DNA from: Candidatus Xianfuyuplasma coldseepsis
Lineage (GTDB): Bacteria > Bacillota_I > Bacilli_A > Izemoplasmatales > Izemoplasmataceae
Direction: 5' to 3'
Assembly (NCBI RefSeq): GCF_014023125.1
Contig: NZ_CP048914.1
Location: 1,516,698-1,580,697, forward strand
DNA length: 64,000 bases
The position numbers were made by a program, and so were the translations under genes. How positions within the stretch are numbered: position 1 is the first letter of the stretch; each line of letters begins with the position of its first letter. The notes under the pieces were generated by a model. That model saw only the letters and a list, made by a program, of their open reading frames with translations. It was not told the DNA's origin and searched no databases. Below, one piece after another: positions 47,822-56,463 of this stretch.

Positions 47822-50449
47822 ATGAAACAGCAAACAACCAATGAAATTCGCCAAATGTGGCTGGATTTCTTTAAAGACAAACATCACAAAGTAGAAGAAA
47901 GTGCTAGTTTAATACCTAATAACGATCCAACATTATTATGGATTAATGCAGGCGTCGCACCACTAAAAAAATATTTTGATGGTCGTGTCATTCCTAGTAA
48001 TCCACGGATTGTGAATGCTCAGAAATGTATTCGTACCAATGATATTGACAATGTTGGCAAAACAGCACGGCATCAAACCTTTTTTGAAATGCTTGGAAAT
48101 TTTAGCATCGGGGATTACTTCCGAGATGAAATCATTCCGTGGGCATACGAATTATTATTTGATGATGCATGGTATGGTTTTGCACAAGAGAACATCTATA
48201 TTACCGTCTATCCCGATGATCAGGATACATATGATGCGTGGGTGAAAGCAGGAATTGCAGAAGATCATTTAATTCGTTGTGAGCATAATTTCTGGGAAAT
48301 TGGTGAAGGACCATGTGGGCCTGATACAGAGATCTTTTACGACCGTGGTGAAGCATACGGGCCATTTGATTTATCGCTTGTTGAGCATGATATTGAAAAC
48401 GATCGATTCATTGAAATCTGGAATATTGTATTTTCTCAGTTCAATGCAAAGAATGGTTTATCACGCGATGAGTATCCCGAGTTACCTTCTAAAAATATTG
48501 ATACCGGAATGGGGCTTGAACGAATGGCGTGTGTCATTCAAGATGTCCCAACCAATTTTGAAACCGATACGTTTATGACCATTATTCATGGGATTGAACG
48601 GTATGCAAACCAACCATATAATGGTCAAATGTCCTACAAAGTCATCGCCGATCATGTCCGTACGGTAACCTTTGCGGTGAGTGATGGCGCAGTCTTGTCC
48701 AATGAAGGTCGAGGATATGTTCTTCGTCGTCTATTGCGTCGCGCAATCAAGCACGGAAAATCCCTTGGAATAAATCACCCATTCTTGTTTGAGTTGGTGG
48801 ATGATGTAATTGCAGCAATGGGGGACTTCTATACATACTTAACAGACCAAAAACAATTGGTTCAGAAAGTTATTCGTTTGGAAGAAGAAAAATTCTTTGA
48901 AACATTGTCTCAAGGGGAGAAAATTCTCGACGAAATTATCACGACAAACGCATCAAAAACCTTATCTGGAGAACAAGCTTTTACGTTATATGACACGTAT
49001 GGATTTCCACTTGAATTGACAATGGAAATGGCAGAAGAAGCTGGGTTTAGTGTGGATGTGGATGGATTCCATCATGAAATGAACAAACAAAAAGAACGGG
49101 CACGTAGTGCGCGTAAGAATCTCGTTTCAATGAACCATCAAAACGAAGCATTCATTAATTTTAAAGAGCAAGATGAATTTACAGGATATCACCACCTAAG
49201 AGAAGAAACAACCGTCCTTAAAGCGTTTGAAGAGGGAGTTGTGTTAGCACAAACTCCATTCTATGCAGAAAGTGGTGGCCAAGTGGCCGATCAAGGGGTA
49301 CTTCGTACCGATGATCAAGAATACGTCGTACAGGATGTCCAAAAACTACCAAATGGACAATTTATTCATTTGTTAGATCATCATGATCTTCGTGATGGTG
49401 ATCCGATTACAGCAATCGTTGATGAAGAAACCAGACGGTTAACGATGTACAATCATTCCGCCACACACTTATTGTTTGCTGCATTGCGTGAAGTAGTTGG
49501 AAGTCACGTTAGCCAGCAAGGTTCAAATGTAAGTAGTGAAGCCATGCGTTTTGACTTCAATAACTATGATAATCTAGACGATGACACATTACTTGAAATC
49601 GAACGTATCGTTAATCAACACATTCAAGAAGCCAAGGATGTCGATATTTCTGAGCAAACCATTGAGGATGCAAAAAACATGGGAGCAATTGCTGAATTTG
49701 GCGAAAAATACAGTGATAAAGTTCGTGTGGTCAACATGGGAACGACAATTGATTTGTGCGGTGGAACACATGTTGAAAATACCGGTGATATCGAGAAGTT
49801 TGCAATTGCATCAATCGAAAGCAAAGGATCCGGTATCTATCGGATTAGCGGTCATGCGAATGCATCAATTGACAATATTCGGCAACAGTTTGTAGGCTTC
49901 CATAAAGAAATGGATAAACTCGAAGAAAAAGCACACAAAATTGTTGAGGAAGCACATGGAAAAGGAATCGAGTTATCGTTTGAGTTCAAACGAAATAGTA
50001 CGATTATTGGCAGTTATCAAGATGTTATTAATAAACGTAACGAGTTTGCAGAACTTGGTCAAATAGTACGGGATTTAGATAAAAAGTATCAAGAATTATC
50101 GAAACAGCAAACGATGGAAAATACCGATCAGTATCTCGCTCAGAAAGTTGGTAATACACTAGTGATTAAAACCCAGGATATCGATAAGAATAGCCTGCGT
50201 CCACTTGCCGATTCTCTGATGGATCATCTCACGGGAGGATTTGTCTTCATTGCCAATATCACTGGTGACAAAGTAACCTTTATTGCAAAGAGCCAGAATA
50301 AGAAACTACATGCTGGTCAAATTGCCAAACAGGCTGCAGTCATCTGTGGTGGAAATGGTGGTGGTCGACCCGATATGGCACAAGCTGGGGGGAAGGATAT
50401 CACAAAAGTGGATGACGCCCTACATGCCGTGAAAGAGTTGATTCAATGA
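47822..50449 (+). CDS. alaS: Alanine-tRNA ligase
   Basis: 875 aa, full length: class II catalytic core (1-240; motif 2 region RHQTFFEMLGNFSIGDYF), tRNA recognition (240-460), editing domain with zinc ligands HSATHL and CGGTHVENTGDI (about 560-680) and the C-Ala domain with GGNGGGRPDMAQAGGKD near the end. ATAAGGAGTG precedes the ATG. Overlaps ruvX by 4 nt (ATGA). The ireB gene that usually stands between them is absent. Confidence 0.97.
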   Translation: MKQQTTNEIRQMWLDFFKDKHHKVEESASLIPNNDPTLLWINAGVAPLKKYFDGRVIPSNPRIVNAQKCIRTNDIDNVGKTARHQTFFEMLGNFSIGDYFRDEIIPWAYELLFDDAWYGFAQENIYITVYPDDQDTYDAWVKAGIAEDHLIRCEHNFWEIGEGPCGPDTEIFYDRGEAYGPFDLSLVEHDIENDRFIEIWNIVFSQFNAKNGLSRDEYPELPSKNIDTGMGLERMACVIQDVPTNFETDTFMTIIHGIERYANQPYNGQMSYKVIADHVRTVTFAVSDGAVLSNEGRGYVLRRLLRRAIKHGKSLGINHPFLFELVDDVIAAMGDFYTYLTDQKQLVQKVIRLEEEKFFETLSQGEKILDEIITTNASKTLSGEQAFTLYDTYGFPLELTMEMAEEAGFSVDVDGFHHEMNKQKERARSARKNLVSMNHQNEAFINFKEQDEFTGYHHLREETTVLKAFEEGVVLAQTPFYAESGGQVADQGVLRTDDQEYVVQDVQKLPNGQFIHLLDHHDLRDGDPITAIVDEETRRLTMYNHSATHLLFAALREVVGSHVSQQGSNVSSEAMRFDFNNYDNLDDDTLLEIERIVNQHIQEAKDVDISEQTIEDAKNMGAIAEFGEKYSDKVRVVNMGTTIDLCGGTHVENTGDIEKFAIASIESKGSGIYRISGHANASIDNIRQQFVGFHKEMDKLEEKAHKIVEEAHGKGIELSFEFKRNSTIIGSYQDVINKRNEFAELGQIVRDLDKKYQELSKQQTMENTDQYLAQKVGNTLVIKTQDIDKNSLRPLADSLMDHLTGGFVFIANITGDKVTFIAKSQNKKLHAGQIAKQAAVICGGNGGGRPDMAQAGGKDITKVDDALHAVKELIQ

Positions 50450-50862
50450 AAGTATTGGGTCTTGATTTAGGAAATCGTACGATTGGAATTGCGATTAGTG
50501 ATAAACTTGGATTTTTAGCACGACCAGTTGAAACGTACCGTTTTGACGACCGTGATTTTCCAGCTGCAAAAAACTATATTGTGCAATTTGTCGAGGAGAG
50601 TCACATCACAGAGATTGTTTTGGGATACCCAAAAAATATGGATGGTTCTGTGGGTGAACAGGGGCAGATTAGTGAGCGATTCAAAAAGCTATTAGAGGAT
50701 GAACTTGATATACCAATCATCTTATGGGATGAACGATTAACGTCAAAGATGGCTTCCTCGATGATGAAGGAACAAAAACTGCAACGAAAAAAACGAAAAC
50801 AAACGATCGATACCATGGCAGCAACGATTATTTTGCAAGGGTATCTCGATCGTAGAAAGTAG
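50446..50862 (+). CDS. ruvX: Putative pre-16S rRNA nuclease / Holliday junction resolvase RuvX (YqgF)
   Basis: 138-aa RNase H-fold nuclease. Catalytic acidic motifs LDLGNRTIGIAISD (Asp7), IVLGYPKNMDGSVGEQ (second motif) and ERLTSKMA plus the final DTMAATIILQGYLD (last Asp) are all in place. Processes the 5' end of 16S rRNA. Coupled to alaS and followed by the DUF1292 gene. Confidence 0.95.
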   Translation: MKVLGLDLGNRTIGIAISDKLGFLARPVETYRFDDRDFPAAKNYIVQFVEESHITEIVLGYPKNMDGSVGEQGQISERFKKLLEDELDIPIILWDERLTSKMASSMMKEQKLQRKKRKQTIDTMAATIILQGYLDRRK

Positions 50863-50869
50863 GAATAAA

Positions 50870-51127
50870 ATGGATGATAAACGATTGTTTATACAAGATG
50901 AACAAGGGAACGAAGTGGAATATGAAATTATATTGACGTTCACCAGTACTGAAACCAACATCAACTATGTTGTCTACAAAGAACTAGGAGAAACCGATGA
51001 AGTTCTCGCTGCACGTTACGAAGAGACTGATGATATGGGTGGGACACTACTCGAACTTGAAACCGATGAGGAATATGACATGATTCAAGAAGTGATTGAT
51101 TCCTTTTTCACAGAGGACGAGGAATAA
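50870..51127 (+). CDS. DUF1292 family protein (YrzB-like)
   Basis: 85 aa, strongly acidic, with the DUF1292 pattern: FIQDEQGNEVEYEIILTF, NYVVYKELGE, AARYEE and LLELETDEEYDMIQEVID. Conserved directly after ruvX in Bacillus and relatives; its function is unknown. GTAGGAATAAA precedes the ATG with a moderate RBS. It overlaps only a longer reading of the next gene. Confidence 0.88.
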   Translation: MDDKRLFIQDEQGNEVEYEIILTFTSTETNINYVVYKELGETDEVLAARYEETDDMGGTLLELETDEEYDMIQEVIDSFFTEDEE

Positions 51128-51131
51128 GTCC

Positions 51132-51758
51132 TTGTCGATTCCTTATGTAACAAAACTAAATCCAAAAGAAACCAACCCAATATTGGTTTTTTTACGCACG
51201 TACGCAAATGAACATGATATACCGATAATAACCGAAGATGGAATTCGTTTCTTACACCAAATATTACAATTAAAACAGGCGAAGAAAGTCTTGGAAATCG
51301 GTAGTGCTATCGGTTATAGTGCGATTGCAATGGCGTTGAAAAACGATGTACAGGTGTGGACCATTGAGCGTGAAGCAGACATGGTAGAACAAGCGAAACG
51401 AAACATCAAGCATGCAGGTTTAGAGAACCAAATAACCATTATTGAAGCCGATGCATTAGAGATCGATGAAACAACGCTTCCCTCTGTCGATGTAATCTTT
51501 ATCGATGGTGCAAAAGCACAATCAGCGCGGTTCTTCAGCAAGTTTCAAAACTTGCTACCGGTGGGTGGAGTAATTGTCACCGATAATCTGTTATTTCATG
51601 GCTTAGTTCACGGCGATACAACCGGTAAAAGTCGTAATTTAATACGTTTGGTAGAAAAAATCGATGATTTCAATCATTTTCTAATTGAACAAGAGCAGTT
51701 TGACACCGTCATATACGAACTTGGTGATGGTATGAGTGTCAGTATCAAAAAGGAGTGA
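51132..51758 (+). CDS. trmR: tRNA 5-hydroxyuridine O-methyltransferase-type protein (YrrM/TrmR)
   Basis: 208-aa class I methyltransferase of the O-methyltransferase 3 family. SAM motif VLEIGSAIGYSAIAMAL near 55, acidic DVIFIDGAKAQS near 130 and TDNLLFHGLV match TrmR, which methylates hydroxyuridine at position 34 of tRNA. The two U32 genes that make the hydroxyuridine follow directly. The start is set at TTG 51132 (GAGGAA about 9 nt ahead); an ATG 12 codons earlier would overlap the DUF1292 gene. Start certainty is moderate. Confidence 0.85.
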   Translation: MSIPYVTKLNPKETNPILVFLRTYANEHDIPIITEDGIRFLHQILQLKQAKKVLEIGSAIGYSAIAMALKNDVQVWTIEREADMVEQAKRNIKHAGLENQITIIEADALEIDETTLPSVDVIFIDGAKAQSARFFSKFQNLLPVGGVIVTDNLLFHGLVHGDTTGKSRNLIRLVEKIDDFNHFLIEQEQFDTVIYELGDGMSVSIKKE

Positions 51759-51762
51759 TTCA

Positions 51763-52659
51763 ATGAAATTAGCAGTTACCCCCTTTAACGTCGCAAGTGT
51801 TCCCGCTTTGCTTGAGGCTGGAGCGGACATTATCATCGCAGGTAATGGCCACTTTGCGAATCGATTGACAACTTCATTCTCAAACATTGAGTTGCGGGAA
51901 ATTCGTGAGATAACAAAGAATCAAAACAAAGAACTCTATATCCAGGTGAATATGATTGTTCACAACAAGGATCTAGAAGAACTAAAACTGCATCTTAGTT
52001 TTCTTATGGATCTTGATGTTGACGGGATAATTTTTGGAGACATTGCAGTCCTTCAAATTGCTCGTGAACACCATTTTGAGGAGAAATTAATTTACAATCC
52101 AGAAACCCTTAATACAAACTATTATGATGCCATATTTTGGCAGCGCAAAGGAATCAAAGGAATCACCATTGCCAAAGAAATTCCATTGGAAGACATGCGT
52201 GCATTTCACGAGCAGTCTACCATTGAACTGTCATTGATAGGGCATGGCCATTTAAACATGTTCCAATCTCGGCGTCCTTTAATCGAAAACTATTTTAAAT
52301 ATAATCAAGAAGACCATCGACAATATATTGAAAACCGTAATTTACGTCTAGTTGAAGAGATCCGAGAGGAATCCTATCCGATTTTTCAAGACGATCATGG
52401 AACACATATCTTTCGAGATAAAGTCATGGCCTCATATGAAGAAATAGATGCATTGAAGGACTTGGTTGATGTCTTTATTATTGATGGTATTTTTAAGGAT
52501 ACAGCATATATTAAAGAAACGATTCAACACTATCGGTTCTTGCTAGATCATCCCAATTCTAAGAAAGCAAAACAATTTGCTAAACAGTATCAAGATGATC
52601 ATGATACCGGCTTCTTACATAAAAAAACCACCTACGAGAAAGGTGGTAGTGACGAATGA
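51763..52659 (+). CDS. U32 family protein TrhP1 (YrrN), tRNA hydroxylation
   Basis: 298-aa U32 family protein, lower-complexity partner of the next gene. The N-terminus MKLAVTPFNVASVPALLEAGADIIIAGNGHFA is the U32 strand-helix start, and the C-terminal LKDLVDVFIIDGIFKD is recognisable. It lacks the cysteine cluster of TrhP/YrrO. In Bacillus the YrrN-YrrO pair hydroxylates U34 of tRNA using prephenate-derived chemistry. AAAAGGAGTG fixes ATG 51763; 4-nt overlap with the next gene. Confidence 0.85.
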   Translation: MKLAVTPFNVASVPALLEAGADIIIAGNGHFANRLTTSFSNIELREIREITKNQNKELYIQVNMIVHNKDLEELKLHLSFLMDLDVDGIIFGDIAVLQIAREHHFEEKLIYNPETLNTNYYDAIFWQRKGIKGITIAKEIPLEDMRAFHEQSTIELSLIGHGHLNMFQSRRPLIENYFKYNQEDHRQYIENRNLRLVEEIREESYPIFQDDHGTHIFRDKVMASYEEIDALKDLVDVFIIDGIFKDTAYIKETIQHYRFLLDHPNSKKAKQFAKQYQDDHDTGFLHKKTTYEKGGSDE

Positions 52660-53840
52660 AAAAACCAGAACTACTTGCCCCTGCTGGGGATTTGGAAAAA
52701 CTGAAAATCGCCATTATGTATGGTGCGGATGCTGTCTTTATTGGTGGGAAACAATTTAGTTTACGAGCCCGTGCTTCCAATTTTGGGATCCAAGAGATCA
52801 AAGAGGCTTGTGAGTTCGCTCATAAACACGGGAAAAAAATATATGTCACAACCAACATCATTCCTCACAACGATAATATTGATGGGCTTGATGACTATCT
52901 TATCGAGTTGGAACGTGTTGGTGTAGATGCAATTATTTGCGCTTCTCCAGTTGTTATTGATACGGCAAAAAAACACACCAATCTCGAGGTTCACATCTCA
53001 ACACAGATGTCATTGACAAACCACTACAGCGTAAACTTCTGGCAATCAGAAGGTGTGAAACGCGTCGTGTTAGCTCGTGAGTTATCTAAAGATGAGCTTC
53101 GGGTGATGCGTGAAAACACCACATGTGACTTAGAAGTGTTCATTCACGGTGGCATGTGTGTTAGTTACTCTGGGCGTTGCACCTTGTCAAACAATCTGAC
53201 GGACCGAGATGCAAATCGTGGTGGATGTGCCCATAGTTGTCGTTGGAATTACGACCTTTATGATGGAAATACGAAATTGAATGATGATATGTACTTCTCC
53301 ATGAGTTCAAAGGATTTACAAACCGTGCATCATATTAGTGATTTGATTGATATCGGTATTGATAGTCTCAAAATCGAGGGACGGATGAAATCAATCCATT
53401 ACATTGCTACAGTCGTGCACACCTATCGTCATTTAATTGACAGTATTTGTGATGATATGGATGTCGATTTGCCACGATACCTACTAGAAATCAAAAAAGC
53501 GGAAAATCGTTTATCATCCCACGGCTTTATGGATGGAATGACAACCATTCACGAACAACTATATAATCTTCGTAGTGAACAACCAACACAAGAGTTTATT
53601 GGGCTTGTTATTGACTATAATCCGAACACCTTGATGGCAACTGTTGAACAACGCAACAAATTTGTTCCAGGTGATGAAGTGGAAGTTTTTAGTCCGTCGA
53701 TGGAAAAACTTAAGTTTAAGGTCGAAACTATCTGGGATGAGGATGGTACTGAACTGGATGCGGCTCGCCATCCAAAGCAACATGTTAAAGTGTTGATTCC
53801 ATTCCCGGTTCATCCATATGACATGATTCGCAAGTTATAG
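52656..53840 (+). CDS. trhP: U32 family tRNA 5-hydroxyuridine synthase TrhP (YrrO)
   Basis: 394-aa U32 protein. ELLAPAGDLEKLKIAIMYGADAVFIGG is the family start; the iron-sulfur-type cysteine set is in HGGMCVSYSGRCTLSN and GGCAHSCRW (about 165-195); SLKIEGRMKS and a C-terminal beta domain complete it. Together with the preceding gene it forms the ho5U step that TrmR then methylates. ATGA overlap upstream. No terminator of its own except the hairpin in front of udk. Confidence 0.92.
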   Translation: MKKPELLAPAGDLEKLKIAIMYGADAVFIGGKQFSLRARASNFGIQEIKEACEFAHKHGKKIYVTTNIIPHNDNIDGLDDYLIELERVGVDAIICASPVVIDTAKKHTNLEVHISTQMSLTNHYSVNFWQSEGVKRVVLARELSKDELRVMRENTTCDLEVFIHGGMCVSYSGRCTLSNNLTDRDANRGGCAHSCRWNYDLYDGNTKLNDDMYFSMSSKDLQTVHHISDLIDIGIDSLKIEGRMKSIHYIATVVHTYRHLIDSICDDMDVDLPRYLLEIKKAENRLSSHGFMDGMTTIHEQLYNLRSEQPTQEFIGLVIDYNPNTLMATVEQRNKFVPGDEVEVFSPSMEKLKFKVETIWDEDGTELDAARHPKQHVKVLIPFPVHPYDMIRKL

Positions 53841-53905
53841 TATAATTTTATTGAAATTTACGTATTTTATAATATAATGAATGTAGAAACAGCTAAGATT
53901 TGACG

Positions 53906-53939
53906 AAAAGGAGTTTTCAAACTCCTTTTGTTAAGGAGT
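53906..53939 (+). promoter_or_regulatory. Two mutually exclusive hairpins in front of udk
   Basis: Segment 1 AAAAGGAGTTT (53906-53916) can pair with segment 2 AAACTCCTTTT (53919-53929); segment 2 (ACTCCTT, 53921-53927) can instead pair with segment 3 AAGGAGT (53933-53939), which is the udk ribosome-binding site. The first hairpin also looks like a terminator for the U32 operon. A TATAAT near 53874 could give a short leader that contains all three. Confidence 0.55.
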
Positions 53940-53946
53940 CGAGACT

Positions 53947-54579
53947 ATGAAAAGACCAGTTATCATCGCTGTTGCCGGTGGAAGTGCATCCGGAAAAACA
54001 ACTGTTGTAGAAAAAATTATTCAAGGATTTGATCGCCAAAACGTAACCGTCATTAAACATGATGACTACTACAAAGATCAATCCGACATGCCAATGGAAG
54101 AACGGATAAAAGTAAACTATGATCATCCGTTTAGCTTGGATAACGATCTGATGTTTAAGCACTTGTTAAAATTAATCCGTGGCGAACAAATTATCAAACC
54201 TACATATGATTTTGAAAATCACAACCGCAGCGATCAAACAGAATCCATCGTTCCGACAGAAATCATAATTCTCGAAGGAATTTTAATTATGGAAGATAAT
54301 CGAATTCGCGAATTATGCGACATTAAACTATTCGTCGAAGCCGATGATGACCTTCGCTTTATTCGACGATTAACGAGAGATATGGCGGAACGTGGTCGTT
54401 CAATGGAAAGTGTTATCAAACAGTATTTAAATACTGTAAAGCCGATGCACTTTGCATTCGTCAAACCAACGAAACGATATGCAGATGTGATAATTCCCAA
54501 TGATAAAGACCACGACGTTGCAGTGGATCTAATCATTACAAAAATAAAATCTATCATATCCGAGCAAAGTGTAGTATAA
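53947..54579 (+). CDS. udk: Uridine kinase
   Basis: 210 aa. Phosphorylates uridine and cytidine for pyrimidine salvage. P-loop GGSASGKTTV at 11-20, DDYYKDQSDMPMEERIKVNYDHP (substrate site) and DDDLRFIRRLTRDMAERGR lid region. AAGGAG is 8 nt from the ATG and can be sequestered in the hairpin upstream. Its stop region contains TATAAT, the probable -10 for greA. Confidence 0.96.
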   Translation: MKRPVIIAVAGGSASGKTTVVEKIIQGFDRQNVTVIKHDDYYKDQSDMPMEERIKVNYDHPFSLDNDLMFKHLLKLIRGEQIIKPTYDFENHNRSDQTESIVPTEIIILEGILIMEDNRIRELCDIKLFVEADDDLRFIRRLTRDMAERGRSMESVIKQYLNTVKPMHFAFVKPTKRYADVIIPNDKDHDVAVDLIITKIKSIISEQSVV

Positions 54580-54604
54580 TTTTTAAGATAATGGAGGAAT
54601 AAAC

Positions 54605-55072
54605 ATGGAAAACAATAAATATAAATTAACCGAACAAGGTGTTATCGATTTACAAGAAGAACTAGAAAAGTTAAAAACGGTTGATCGAAAACGAAATCTT
54701 GAAGCATTAAAAGAAGCACGCGCACAAGGGGATTTGAGTGAAAATGCTGATTACGATGCAGCGCGTGACGAACAAGCTCAAATTGAGTCTCGAATCAAAG
54801 AGATTGAAGGGATTCTAAAAAATTACGAGATCATCAAAAAAGATCGCTCTAAATTAGTTAATATTGGTAAAACCGTAACGATAAAAGTTGGCGATATGCC
54901 TGAACAAGAATATACGTTGGTAGGTTCATTAGAAGCTGATCCATTGAAAAAACGGATCTCAAATGAGTCGCCAATTGGAAAAGGAATCATTGGTAGTAAA
55001 AAAGGTGACACCGTCATTGTTAAAACTGAAACAGGACGAGACGTTAAAGTCACAATCGTTAACGTACAATAA
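54605..55072 (+). CDS. greA: Transcription elongation factor GreA
   Basis: 155 aa; rescues backtracked RNA polymerase by stimulating RNA cleavage. The N-terminal coiled coil (1-75) has the tip residues DLSENADYDAARDEQ with the acidic pair, and the C-terminal FKBP-like domain ends SPIGKGIIGSKKGDTV. TGGAGGAAT precedes the ATG. Same neighbour order as Bacillus (udk-greA). Confidence 0.97.
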   Translation: MENNKYKLTEQGVIDLQEELEKLKTVDRKRNLEALKEARAQGDLSENADYDAARDEQAQIESRIKEIEGILKNYEIIKKDRSKLVNIGKTVTIKVGDMPEQEYTLVGSLEADPLKKRISNESPIGKGIIGSKKGDTVIVKTETGRDVKVTIVNVQ

Positions 55073-55100
55073 GAGTGTCGTAGACATTCTTATTTTCATT
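55069..55100 (+). terminator. greA terminator
   Basis: AATAAGAGTGTC-GTA-GACATTCTTATT with one G-U pair; the T run after it is short (TTTCATTT), so termination may be partial. Confidence 0.65.
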
Positions 55101-55116
55101 TAGGAGGGATTAGACA

Positions 55117-55809
55117 ATGATTGGTATAATTGGTGCAATGAGTGAAGAAATTTCAGCTATCAAACTGCAAATGGAAAATGTGACGACCACATCATTAAGA
55201 GGTCGCATATTTTACTCCGGAATCATCCATGAGCAAGGCGTTGTGCTTGTGCAAGCCGGTATTGGCAAAGTAAATGCTGCGATAACAACAACATTATTAC
55301 TCGATCACTATCATGTTGATGCTGTTATAAACGTCGGTGTAGCTGGTGGACAACACGGGGTCCAGCACGGTGATATTATTTTGAGTTCTTCTGTGTTATA
55401 TCACGATGTAGATGTGACAAACTTTGGTAAATATGTTCACGGACAAGTCCCGGGACATGAACCTGAATTTTTCGCTGAACCATCATTAACGGTTGGATTT
55501 GAAAAGGTTCTAAAGGAACTTCATTTTGAATATAAAATTGGCCGAATAGCTTCGGGTGACCAGTTTGTGTATAGTACGGATAAAGTCCAAGAGATAAACA
55601 AACTTTATGACAACGTATTTGCAATTGAAATGGAAGCTTGTGCGATTGCTCATACTGCATCGATATTCCAAGTCCCATTCATTATTGTGCGTTCTATTAG
55701 CGATGTACTGGGGGACGATTCACAAGCAGAGGATTTTCAGCAATTCCTTGTCTCATCCTCAGATAAGGTTGCACATGTGATTCAACAGTATTTACAGGAG
55801 AAATTGTGA
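55117..55809 (+). CDS. mtnN: 5'-methylthioadenosine/S-adenosylhomocysteine nucleosidase
   Basis: 230 aa; removes adenine from MTA, SAH and 5'-deoxyadenosine, the by-products of SAM enzymes such as the several radical SAM and methyltransferase proteins here. MIGIIGAMSEEISAI carries Glu12; IASGDQFVYS, AIEMEACAIAH (Glu near 172) and SISDVLGDD (Asp near 195) are the purine site. TAGGAGGGA RBS. Its TGA overlaps the GTG of the next gene. Confidence 0.95.
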   Translation: MIGIIGAMSEEISAIKLQMENVTTTSLRGRIFYSGIIHEQGVVLVQAGIGKVNAAITTTLLLDHYHVDAVINVGVAGGQHGVQHGDIILSSSVLYHDVDVTNFGKYVHGQVPGHEPEFFAEPSLTVGFEKVLKELHFEYKIGRIASGDQFVYSTDKVQEINKLYDNVFAIEMEACAIAHTASIFQVPFIIVRSISDVLGDDSQAEDFQQFLVSSSDKVAHVIQQYLQEKL

Positions 55810-56459
55810 AAACTATTACGCTTGATAATGTAGTTATCCCAATAAATATAATAAAAACTAACAATAAACACACCTATTTTTACTTCCGCAAAGACGGTTA
55901 TATTGAAGTGAAAAAGTCCCGGTTTCAAACCGATGCTGACATTATGTTACACATTCGGAAGAATCAAAACAAGTTCATCAAGAAATTCAAGAATATGCAA
56001 GAAAGACATATGGAAAACACATCGTATTCAATTTGGGGTAACTCGTATCAAATCATTGAAAACAAAACGTTTATGATTGATCATAGTAATCAATTGTTGT
56101 ATCGTAATGATAGTATTGACCATGATCGTAAAAAAAACCAACTTGAAATCGATCTTGTGATGCGCGAATTAACCACATTAATTGAGAAGTTTCAACAACA
56201 TCCGTTGGTGGATTTAACCAATGTTCGTTTTACGGTTAAGTCGATGACATCACGGTATGGTAGTTGTAATAAACACCGTCGACGGATATCAATCAATCAA
56301 CACCTAATACGATTACCAAAAGAGTATTTGGAATATGTGTTTTTACATGAAGTAACCCATCTGACATATGCCCATCATCAAGATGCCTTTTATCAATTGT
56401 TTGAACAACTTTGTCCCGATTATAAGACATTACGTAAATCTATAAAAACTGTGTGGTGA
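55806..56459 (+). CDS. YgjP-like (DUF45) putative metallopeptidase
   Basis: 217 aa of the M48-related YgjP family: the zinc motif HEVTH is at 181-185 with a further His at 190/191, and SMTSRYGSCNKHRRRISINQHLIRLP is the family core. GTG start in a 4-nt overlap with mtnN (GGAG 5 nt ahead), so it is co-transcribed. The proteolytic role is not proven; other family members occur in type I restriction neighbourhoods, not here. Confidence 0.88.
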   Translation: MKTITLDNVVIPINIIKTNNKHTYFYFRKDGYIEVKKSRFQTDADIMLHIRKNQNKFIKKFKNMQERHMENTSYSIWGNSYQIIENKTFMIDHSNQLLYRNDSIDHDRKKNQLEIDLVMRELTTLIEKFQQHPLVDLTNVRFTVKSMTSRYGSCNKHRRRISINQHLIRLPKEYLEYVFLHEVTHLTYAHHQDAFYQLFEQLCPDYKTLRKSIKTVW

Positions 56460-56463
56460 GAAA

